Source: Dysidea avara
Taxonomy: Eukaryota; Porifera; Demospongiae; Dictyoceratida; Dysideidae
Direction of reading: 5' to 3'
DNA length: 64,000 bases
NCBI RefSeq assembly: GCF_963678975.1
Contig: NC_089281.1
Span: forward strand, 27,508,765 to 27,572,764
Below, piece by piece: positions 34,155 to 44,870 of this stretch. The position numbers and the translations under genes are program-made. Under the pieces are notes generated by a model that was given only the letters and a program-made list of their open reading frames with translations, was not told the DNA's origin and did not search any database. Within the stretch, counting starts at the first letter, position 1. Every line of letters starts with the position of its first letter.

Positions 34155-36276
34155 TTACATGATGAGGATAAGCAGTGCTACTGTGGCTACAAAGTAGCAC
34201 ATGGTCACCACTGGGGTGAGGCCAGTAGCAGCTCCATGACCGGTAGGACTGCTTGATGGGGTAGGAGTGCTCGAAGGGGTCGGAGATGGTTGAGGGGATG
34301 GACAGTTGAGAGGTGTAGTAATCCTTTCATCAGGTGAAGTTGAAGTGACAAGACGATTTGACATATGCTCAAACATGTTGCCACGCATATCAGTGCCCCT
34401 TAGTTGATACTGAAACAGTGAGTTGGGGATCATAATTTCTCCTGTCAGAAATCCACTACACAACACTAATGGAATGGAGGATGTTTCTTCACCACTCTCT
34501 GTATCAATGAGTATTAAACTAAGCAAGCTGTTTAGAGAAATTTCCTCTAGTCTGGATGTTGTAATAAGTACAGTTGTAGTTGTCCCTGTGTATAAAAAAT
34601 TTAAAAGAAATTAGGAATTCATGCAAGATCCATTAATACTGACCTGCAGATGGAGGTTGAGTACTGGAGGACTCATTATCCAAGTATTCTACAAACAAAT
34701 CCAGTAAAGTTGGAGCAGACAGAGCATATTCAAATTCCCCACTGTCACTACATACCAGGTAATGTCCTACCTGCGGTTGCTCATCATAATACACTCCAAT
34801 AGAATCATTGATGTGCAAGGAGGTCATGTTACCATCAGGAATAGTGATATTAAGAGTGTGATTTCTAGCCATGAATAGAATACGAACCTCTACAGTAAAT
34901 ACAGATACAACAAATCGTAGGCACTTGTCATCTACTTGTCTTTTGCTACCACCAGTTGTAACTTCAAATTGAAATGTCAGTGCAGCATCTGCAAAGTCAG
35001 CAAAAGCCTCAAAATCCGTAATGGAATTTACTACAATCCCATTGGTTGCATTAGCCAACTCAACATAAGGGTCAGTATTGCCACATGAAGGATTACTGAG
35101 AAACAGATGAATACTGTTACGTAATATTTTTGCAGTTTCAATTACCACACTTGTAAGATTAATATCTTTAGGCTCAGCATCAGTTAGTATGATAATGTTG
35201 GAATCAGGATTACTGAGGCTGAGAGCATTCAGGGTACCATTCATACCCAGTTCAGGACAATCTCCTCCACCATCAGCATCTAACGCATCTACTGCCGCCT
35301 CAAGAGCCATCAACTCAGTAAGATCATCAGACCTGTACTTCATTGGAACACCAACCTCTAGGATAGGATAACACAAATGCAAATCAAAAAGTACACCTTA
35401 TGGTCCTAGTGTGCTGTAGACCCCAAGAAGCCAGTGTGATATACAAAAAGCATATTATCAATTTAAACTATTTTTCATGCATTATGCACATGCACCTTTT
35501 ACACTAATAGGACCATACATGGCAGTTATTTGCTAACCTGGGTCATTGAATGTGGTTAATATATAAGAGACTGGATTGGTTCTTTCGGTCCTTACAAAAG
35601 ATCTAATGAGACGCTGAACAGATGCAATCTCTTCACCCATGCTACCAGTATCATCTACAACAAAGGCCAAAGTGGGCCTGGTAATATGTAGCATGCCATC
35701 CAAATTAATAATGGTGTATTGAAGCCCAAATATGGTGGCAAGAATTTCCCCTTCCAGGTTATCAAAAAAATCATCCAGTTCCTTCTGATTTTTGGATTCA
35801 TCATCTTGTCTCTTCTTTCTTGAGCCAACTTCAGGCTGCTGTGATAAACTTAGCAGACACACAAGTTTACCATACACTTCTCTAGCTTCAGTGATATTAC
35901 TGTTATTCAGTAACTGGTGGAAAGTCATTGCAAGGTCTGTAACATTATCAAGGCTCACTCGCTCACTTTCTGGCCTGGAACATTCCTGTAGACTAGCCAC
36001 AGCAATCTCATTAACTGCCTCCTGAAAGCGAACAAAGCCTTCTGAAGTGGCATTGATGCCTAACCCAGTGGAAACAGTTTCATACAATTCTCTTTCACTT
36101 CCTTCCTCAATAGGGGTGCCCACAATGGTTGAGACAACATTTACAAGAGTCTCAGTCACAGCATCATTAGTGTCCTGTCTGCTGGTAGCATAGTTACACT
36201 GCTCTATCTCTATAGGACACATTTGAGATACTACCACACCAAGCAGCCATAGAACTACTAGCCACACTAACTGCAT
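34155..36276 (-). CDS. Secreted/GPI-anchored von Willebrand factor A domain protein
   Basis: Three exons: 35538-36276, about 34644-35371 and 34155-34586. The ATG at 36276 opens a signal peptide (MQLVWLVVLWLLGVVVSQ); codons further upstream are not ATG. A helical prodomain-like segment ends in a furin-like site (GSRKKRQDD). The vWA domain has a hemicentin-style MIDAS (LAFVVDDTGSMGEEI), a metal-site Thr/Asp in ILTDAEPKD, and GDCPELGMNGTLNAL between them. A second basic site, SKRQVDD, follows. The C-terminus has a Pro/Ser/Thr-rich stalk (about 34230-34300) and a hydrophobic end (VVTMCYFVATVALLILIM) without a cytosolic tail, which suggests a GPI anchor. The family resembles hemicentin/VWA7 N-terminal regions. 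A role in adhesion or matrix is inferred; no close orthologue is claimed. Confidence 0.78.
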
Positions 36277-36492
36277 TATGATAACGTTCAAAAATAATAT
36301 TTATAAAAATCATAGCAGATTATAAAGAATATACATACATACATTTAGTGGACACACATATTTGGACACACCTGCACAAACAATGACATTTCATAGTGTA
36401 CATTAAAGAGACCACAACACAATTTATTATACAAAGGGAATCTTTATATGACCTTATTGAAAATTTTATGAAATTAAATTAAATTAATCATG

Positions 36493-39400
36493 TTACATGG
36501 TTGCCAGTTGAGGTTTTCGGTAGCTACAGAGAAAAAGCACATGATCACCACACACATATATACACAATTACAACACTAACCATCTCAACATCAAGGAGCT
36601 GCATATGACGGATACAGATGACAATGCCATAGCTAGACTTGCCATCCATGGCTGTAGGGACACCCCCAGGGGGACAAACACACCTGCTGCTAGGGGAATA
36701 CCCACCATGTTGTAAGCTACAGCCCAGAGGAAGTTAATTCGGATACGTCGCACTGTTGTCCTTGACAGGTCAATAGCAGTCACCACATCAGTTAGATTGT
36801 CCTGTGGAACAGTGTGTATCACTTCACTGGTGTAACTACTTCACTGGTGTAACTACAGTGAAACCTCTTCTACTCTGGACACCTTGGGACCATGTTAAAG
36901 TGTCCCTACTAATGAGGTGCTCTGATTTCAGAAGTACAAATAAGCATACACTAAAATTAAATGGGATCATGGACAGGTGACCCAGTTTTCAAAGTGAGTG
37001 ACCTTATTGTTATTATTGAGGTGTCTTGATTTTAGAGGCCTAAAACTGTGTACACTAACACTATGGACAAGAAGGTCTCTACAATTCAGGGCGTCCTTTT
37101 TCAGGGGTTTCGCTGCATGCTACATACTCACTCTTATTAAAACTATGTCAGCCGCCTCTACAGCAACGTCAGTGCCAGTCCCTACAGCAATGCCAACATC
37201 TGATTGAGCTAGTGCTGGTGAGTCATTGATGCCATCACCAATCATGCACACCTTCTGCCCCACCCCTTCTTGCAATTCTTTGATCTTTTTCTGCTTGTGG
37301 GATGGCAATACCTCGGCAAACACCATGTTAGCAGGAATACCAACCTGCAGATAGCATAAGGAATGTGGTCATTTGTTAGAGAACCATGAGCAAGTTCTGT
37401 TATAAGGAAAAATTTCTGTATTTCACTAGATACATGTGGAAAAGGTACACCCTCACTTCTATAGTTTGAGATTTTCATGGCAATAGATTTTTCAGAATTG
37501 GGAAAGTTCAGTAAACAATTCAGTGTACACAAAAAGTATTGAGCCTAACACTTCTCATGGGGTTATCAAGGCACAGAGTTACAGTACTAGAAAACTATCT
37601 ACCCTGTTGTTCAATTAAGATGTTTTCATTGCAAGGTGTACATGGTTAATATGTTAAACCTATAGTTCTATAGTTATTTCACTACATAGCAACAAACTGA
37701 TATTCACTACCTGACTGGCAATAGCTTGAGCTGTGTGTCGGTTGTCGCCTGTCAGCAGATATACACCCATTCTCATTCGCAGTAATGTAGCAACTGTTAC
37801 TGGTGCCTCAGGTTTGATGGTATCGGCCATCACAAACAGCCCCACCAACACCCCTAGAATAAGCACATCGTCTTGGAAATTGTATTGTGTGAGCATGTGT
37901 TTTTGTGTGTGCACACACTACAGTACACACACACCCACCCACCCACACCCACACACGCACACACGCAGAATATAAAGCATACTGTACAACAGGAAATTTT
38001 GATGGAAGGAAAAAGTTGATGAAATCAATGTTGCTGAATATCATGAAAGCACAGGCTCAATATTATTGAAAGTGCTAATTGAGGTTTGACTGTTTATAAG
38101 CAGAAAATTTTATTCCATTTATCAAATTCATCAACTTCCTCTTTCGTCAAAATTTCCTGTCATATGGTAGTGACAATCACCTTCTATCCCAGCTAGTACC
38201 ACTGTTTGTCCAGTCTTCTCATTTTCTGCTATCAGCGCTTCCACCGCAGTTGTGACCTCATATCCGTTCTGCTTCAGCCACTCCCTGTTCCCCACCAGTA
38301 CATGCAGCCTCTGCAGACCAACAGCCCCGCCTCCTTCTTCAACTAATAAACTCTTGCCATCAGAAACAGCTGACAATTGGTCCGCAACACACTCTATGTT
38401 TGGCAAGTCTTCTTCTAGCTCGGCAAACACTTCCATTCCCATGATAGTTGATGACAGCCCATAACCAGGAGAGGCTTGAAATTCTTCACAGTAACCGAGA
38501 ACATCACATTTCAGCTCCTAAGACACATTGTAGCAAGATTACTAAGTAACTTAATTTATGGAAATTTTATGAGCAGGTTTTCAAAATGAAACTTGCATCC
38601 TTTGGTATATAGTCACCAAAGTAGAAAGTCCCACATCATTAAACTACATTTTAAATTTCTTAGTTCGGAATATTTATATGTGGCTGTGGAAAAACGTACA
38701 TACTAGATAGGCTCCACTGGACTATACATGGTACTATGTGTCAACAAAAAATTGTAAGACAATCCTTTAAACATGTAGCTTCTAACTCACATTTCTGGCA
38801 AACTCAGTGATGGCTTTAGCTAATGGATGCTCACTGTTAGCCTCAGCGGCACCAACTGCTGACAGGAACACTGGCTTGGGACAGACGGAGTTGTTGACAA
38901 ATATGACAGCTTGTGTCACCACTGGTCGTCCGTGTGTCAGTGTACCTGTCTTGTCAAAAACAACATTTCTCACCTGTAACCAAAACAAATAATTTTAGCA
39001 TCCCATGCAGAAGATGAGAGCCTGTATGGGTTAAACTACCATATACATACTCCTACAAAGCTAACTGATAATTTCTGTTTAGTTACAATTAGGATGAAAC
39101 AAGGTGTTGACAGCCATATTGCTTACCTTGTGGGCATTCTCCAGTGGTTCACCTCCCTTTATCAGTATACCATTCTTGGCTCCTACTCCAGTGCCCACCA
39201 TTACAGCAGTGGGTGTGGCCAGCCCCAGGGCACATGGACAAGCGATCACCAACACTGTGATGGCATGCAGAAAGGCATTACTGAGGTCAAAACAATCGTG
39301 TGAATGACTGTAAAGGGAAAATGGTTCATTGCCAAGGTTAGTGGTAGAGTTGGTGTGATTGCTATGGTTACTGTTGTGGCTGTCACAGTGGTCTCCAATA

Positions 39401-42400
39401 GGGATGGTCAAGACAATCGTCAACCAAACAAGAAATGTCACCAGTGAAGCAATCAGTATCCCTGGTACGAAGTAGCCAGCAATCTTGTCTGCTATACGTT
39501 GAATGGGTGCCTAAGGGTGAGAATAGATCTGTTTGTTGATCAAGTTTAAAATGACCAAGTTCAAATCAGGTGGTGTGTGTGTGTGTACGCGTGTGTGTGC
39601 GTGTGTGTGTGCATGCGACATGTGTATGACTGTTGAGTGGCGTTGGTACTGTACTGACAGTGTTTGGTGTTCTTTGTGAGTAGTGGTGTTGTCAGAGTCC
39701 TAAAAGTCATGACAGCTCATGTGGTAACAAGTTAGCCTCAGTTATGATAACTACTAGATCTTGCTATGGTAGAGGATGTGAGTACTCTAGGGCACTCTGG
39801 ACAAGCTACTAAACTTTTGGCTTGGCTGCATGAATTATCAATTGTGGTACTAGATCACTGTACACGAGCTGTGAGCATCCTTCTCCCCTTATGGATAACA
39901 CTAGTCCTAAAACAGCAGACAATTTTCTGATCAATTTTAACATTTGACTGACCAAGCATCATTGCAAATTCTTTCAAAAATGGTTGACTGATTTTTGACC
40001 CTTGTTCTCTAATTGCACTACCACTCTGAGGAGTTGTGACTTACCTTATTTGTCTGTGCATCTTCAACAAGCTTCACAATTTGTGATAAGATGGCATCAG
40101 AGCCAATATGAGCCGCCTCGATTACCAACATCCCATTCTGGTTGATAGAGCCACCGATGACAAAACTGTCGACTTCCTTGGTCACTGGCATGGCTTCACC
40201 TGTGATTAGTGACTCGTCAGCAGTAGATGTTCCCTCCAAGACAATAGCATCCACTGGAATCTTCTCTCCAGGAAGCACCTGAACAAACAGAACAACATAA
40301 CAATTATCGTGGGACCCACTTTTAGTGGCCAACCCATACAGAAAAAAATCTTAATTCCCAAACCAAATTCAAACATATATATTAGTCCTCCTGTGTACCT
40401 GCCTAATAAGAACAAATATGATCTTGGCAACACAGCTGTATTATTGCTATGCTATGAAAGTCAAAGAGTTATCACTGAATACTGCAACAAAAGTAATTTG
40501 GATGGCTGCAATACAATACTGTGTAAGAAAAGACCTCCATTATCCAAACACTTCATTACACAAATGCTAAAAATGATTGTTAAATTAGATTATTTCTTTG
40601 CTGGTGTGTGTTTTATTAGAGTATTTTGATGGGGTTCAACAGAAATCGGTGTTCTTTTTGTACCTACAGAATTCACTTGTCTGGACACTTTTGTCAAACT
40701 CTGCTAACCCAGGAAGAAATAACTCAATCACATGGATAGTTTTACAAGACTTGCAAAGTCTGAGAACAAATGTGTTTGGAAAACTGAGGGATGCTACATC
40801 ACTTCACTACGTGTCACCTTAATCTTGTCTCCTTTATGTACCAGTTCTACAGGTATCATGTCCTCCCTAAGGAAAAAAAATTATCACATCAAGTGCTATC
40901 CCATGTGAGAATACTAAAGCAAGGGAGTCAGAATTTTGATATCAAATCCCTCAGACCAGACATTGGCTTGATCACTTGATAGCTCACAATCCCACTAGGA
41001 AGTCAGACAGCCTGGGACCTGATATTCTTTCTGACAAACAGCATGACATTTTTGTGGAAATATATCAGCTCTGCTACAGCAGATGTGAGACCTGTGACTC
41101 ACCTCTCGACTTTGTCATCGCCAATCACCAGCAACCTTGCCTCTGTAGCTTGCAATGATGCTAACTTGCTGAGAGCATCTGAGGTCCTTCCCTGAAATAT
41201 AACCCAACGAAATTGGTGCGTGTTAAGCACACACACACACATGCACGCACACACACACACCTTTGCAATACTCTCCAACATTCTTCCCAAAGCAATAAAC
41301 ATCAACAACATGGGGGAAGCATCAAAGAAGGTATGAATGTCATCTTCGGATGGGTTGATTATGTTAACTACTACCGCTATAACCTATCAGATAGGAGACA
41401 CATACAGTGAATATTGTGTGTGTGTGTGCGTGCGTGCGTGTGCGCACATAATGTTTGCTGAACGATGTAATATTAATCATTTAAACTTACTGAGTATAAG
41501 TAAGCTATAGTGGTTGCCATGGTAATCAGCACATCCATGTTAGCCGCCTTGTGTTTCAATGACTTAAACGCTGATACATAAAATTGATAACCTCCAAATA
41601 CCTGTACAAAAAGCAAACAGCTTGCCAAACAGTCTCACACCATCATACTCACTTGAACAAGAGTGGATAAAACAAAGAGAATTAGATTAGACATGCTTAG
41701 TCCAGGGACCACATCACCGAAATCAAAGTCAAACATGTCTATATGGACAATGAAGCCAGGAATGGCCAGCAGAGCGATGAAGGCAAACGTGATAGCCCAC
41801 CTAGAAGACGGTTAATAAAGAGAGCATGGTGTGGTGGGGACTTACCAGCGCACTTTACTCTTGTTGCTGTCACTTAGGTAAAATGAATCCTCCTTGATTT
41901 CTGCTGTAAATCCCAAATCCTAAGGGATGTTATTAGGCCTCATATACAATTATACCATTTAAGAATATCTATAATCAACATACAGTACATTCACTGCCAC
42001 ACAGTACAGTGGACACAATCTTTTCAGGCAATAGAAAAGGCATTAGTGGTGAATTTGATCAGATAACTGAATTTAAACATATCCTTACAAAATTAGAATT
42101 AGAATTTCAAAGGCAAAAAACCTGGAACATGTGCATAACTACACTATTAGAGTTTAAGGGATAGTGGGAGTTTTCTATTTGACTGCTCTATTAGAGTATC
42201 TCAGTACTATCCCTTTTGATACAGTACTGTATAGTTATTATTTAAGTGTCATTAAAACTGTCCACACACCAGTACGCACTGTATAGTTACAACAGCTAGT
42301 TACCACTATTATGTTGATGATGTCACGAGGCCCAATCTGACTAGGATCATATGACACTGTAGCCCTGTTTGTTGCCAAGGCAACAGCAGCCGTTTCGATA

Positions 42401-44469
42401 CCATCTTTTCTCTGTAGTGTGGTCTCAATCAGATGCACACATGAGGCACAACTCATCCCTCCAACCTGCAGATAAAAGGGATCTTATAGAGGGGTCTATT
42501 TACTGTTGCTTTCTACATTTAGTCAGTTTATTAAATGCGCTCACTATTTGAGGTGTAAAGTTTAACCAGCAAATATGATAATTATGTTTATTGCCTTACA
42601 ATCAGGTCCAGTTTGTGCTCAGTTGGTGTCTCATGCATTCCAAGCAGCTCAGCACCAAATCCAATATCTTGTATATACTGCACTAAAGTATTAGGATTAG
42701 TAATGTCTGGATTATAAGTGATATCAGCCTTCTCTGCCAGTAGTGCCACCTTAATTTGCTGCACACCTGTGTAACAATGACTCACTACGTACATGTGGTG
42801 TTTACTGTTCACCTGGCTTTTTTATAATACTGGTTTCTATTTTATTCACACATGACGCACAAGACATCCCTGTCACACGCAGGTATACTCTGTGACTGTC
42901 AGAAGCTTCCAATTTCTCCATGTCAATTAGCAAAGGTTTCTTTTCTTCACTGTTGTAAGACTTCTCTCGTTTCTTGCTTTTCTTTATAACAACATCATCT
43001 TCCATGATGTAATCAACAGAACTCTCCTGGGACTTGTGCTTTTTGGTAGATGGTCGTCTTGGATTGGAAGGCGGTGGACTTTCTGATACATCTAAATGAA
43101 TAACACTTTTTGCCTGGATTGAAAATACACACCAGTGTGTACGTTACTTAGTGTAACTAGAAGGATAAGTTTTTCTAGGTTCGAGGATGTAAGAAGAATT
43201 TAAATGTACAATGCATTAAGTCATGAATACAACAAAGCTACAAAACACTGCCATATAAAAGTTTTAAGCTGTCTTATAAGTAATCACTAGCAATATATAT
43301 ATACAAAGGATGTGACTTTTGAAAAATGAGTACCAAGTCTAAAATGTCAAAGACAGCAAAGCATTATGAATAAACATTTTTGTGTGAATTCAACTATGAA
43401 AATATAGGGATTCAAATCTATATAAATGGGTGAAGCAAACTTTGTGCTATTAACTTTTACCACATATATCACACAGTACACTAAACTTACTATGGATATA
43501 GGTCACATCAAAGCCCAAACTACGAATGGCATTTTGTAAACCTTCAATGGAGCAATGACGAGAATCAAATGTCACAGTAGCTTCGGTCTTCTCTAGAGAT
43601 ACTTTAACACTCAGTACGTCCATCACGCCATTCTCAATCATGCCCACACAAGACTGACATTTCATACCAGTAATCCCCAAACGCACTGTCAAAACTGAAT
43701 TCAAACTATCCATCATTTTGTCGCTGCTTCCAATTCCAATGCTATCTAGCAGACTATCAGCAGTGTTATCAAAACTCCCATGCAGGGTAACTTCGAAGCC
43801 CAGATCTTCAATAGCATCTTTCAATTGATGTTCAGTGATTACATGACTGTCATATTCAACTGTTGCACTGTTCTGCTCTAGCGAAGCTGTCACTATGGAT
43901 ACTCCACCCATCTTACTAATGTTGTTCTCTATTATATTCACACAGTTCATACACACCATTCCCTGTACTCCTAAAGTCAACACTTTGATTGAAGTGTTGG
44001 CAGTGTCACGGTACGTGATGACTGTCAGAGGGATGGCATCAAACCCTGCATCACTGATGGCTGCTGTTATCTGTTCCACGTTGACCAATCTTGGCTTGTA
44101 CTCTACCAGAGCTTCATTATGGTGTAGAGAGATTACTACGTAATTGACATTATCAACTTTACTAACACACGATTCTGTCAGCTTGACACAAGACTCGCAG
44201 GTCATGCCGTGAACAGAAATGATTGCCACGTTATTATGGACGTTTAGTGGCATGGAAACGTGTCCAGACAACTCGTGTGATTGTAGTACGGTCTCTACTG
44301 TATCATGGTCCACGTGAGAGTGGATATCAAGCTGCAGCAAGTGGTGGTAATTGCCGGTAGAGTCGCTGTATTGCTTAACTGCGCTGATCCTTTCAACATC
44401 AGATATCTGCTCGCGTAGTTTTCTACTGGCGACTCCATTAATGATGTACAAAATCACTTGACTTGCCAT
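36493..44469 (-). CDS. ATP7: Copper-transporting P1B-type ATPase, ATP7A/ATP7B orthologue
   Basis: Pumps Cu(I) from cytosol into the secretory pathway or out of the cell. The N-terminus carries five heavy-metal-associated domains: GMTCESC, GMVCMNC, GMKCQSC (all in exon 43480-44469), GMSCASC (about 42860) and GMSCASC (about 42450). A preceding segment (residues 5-65) has a similar fold pattern without CxxC. The pump core has TGEA ([11 protein letters not shown]), the CPC helix ([15 protein letters not shown]), [27 protein letters not shown] and [20 protein letters not shown]. It ends [14 protein letters not shown] at 36493-36495. The tail is much shorter than in human ATP7B and lacks a dileucine signal. 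The TM5-TM6 lumenal loop is long and rich in His and Asn ([20 protein letters not shown]). Start ATG 44469. Head-to-head with SFXN. About 17 short exons. Confidence 0.92.
36856..37115. mobile_element. Tc1/pogo-type MITE in an ATP7 intron
   Basis: The ends CAGTGAAACCTCTTCT and GGGGTTTCGCTG form diverged inverted repeats, and the left end is preceded by TA. The interior shares GTGCTCTGATTTCAG and repeated TGTCTTGATTTTAGAGG blocks with the family at 32110-32382. Just to the left is a 19-bp tandem duplication (CTTCACTGGTGTAACTA). Confidence 0.55.
40868..41100. other. ATP7 intronic stretch without features
   Basis: This intron lies between the exon encoding [16 protein letters not shown] (40819-40868) and the one encoding [20 protein letters not shown]. 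Nothing beyond splice sites is recognised. Other ATP7 introns hold short TG/CA tracts, for example 37919-37970, 39574-39612, 41229-41262 and 41415-41447. Confidence 0.5.
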
Positions 44470-44476
44470 CACTTCT

Positions 44477-44724
44477 TAGTCTCGTGCCCAGACCCCACCC
44501 AGGTCTGGTGACTTACGCTATGTTTTTGGGCCCGCCGCCATATTGTTTACGCATTTGTATCCATAGCTGTAGTCGGCCATTTTCCTAGTTCCAGCCTATC
44601 AAATCGCGTTGTACCTGAATCAAGGCGTCCGATTGGTCAGAAAAGAAAAATGGCGTAGGGCCCAAAACTCCTGCGAATGTCACCAGACCCACAACGCAGT
44701 GGGTGGGGTCTGGGCACTAGACTA
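44477..44724. mobile_element. 248-bp MITE at the ATP7 start codon, 8-bp target duplication
   Basis: The terminal inverted repeats are TAGTCTCGTGCCCAGACCCC and its counterpart GGGGTCTGGGCACTAGACTA. The arms continue through CTGGTGAC and GGGCCC blocks. Exact 8-bp direct repeats TCACTTCT flank it (44469-44476 and 44725-44732), which fits a hAT-type insertion. The left duplication ends on the A of the ATP7 ATG (44469), so the element lies 7 bp upstream of the ATP7 coding sequence, inside the ATP7/SFXN promoter region. Confidence 0.85.
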
Positions 44725-44732
44725 TCACTTCT

Positions 44733-44870
44733 AGGCTCGCTTTTAGGTACACGTGAGCCAATAGTAAACAAATTATACGGGAATACGGCTCAGAATACGG
44801 ATACCGGTATACTTTGTGTTCAACAATGGATTTGTGTCGCTAAAGAACGATAAATAATAAATAGAGAGTA
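44733..44870. promoter_or_regulatory. Remaining ATP7/SFXN divergent promoter and SFXN 5' leader with a short uORF
   Basis: About 140 bp of unique sequence separate the MITE from the SFXN ATG at 44871. A six-codon upstream ORF (ATG at 44826, MDLCR, TAA at 44841-44843) lies 27 bp before the SFXN start. The transcription start is unknown, so whether the uORF is in the mRNA is uncertain. Confidence 0.4.

Noticed and set aside
36277-36291. Earlier start for the vWA protein
   Set aside because: The codon is TTG. The ATG at 36276 directly begins the signal peptide.
44470-44472. Upstream start for ATP7
   Set aside because: The codon is GTG. The first ATG is at 44469.
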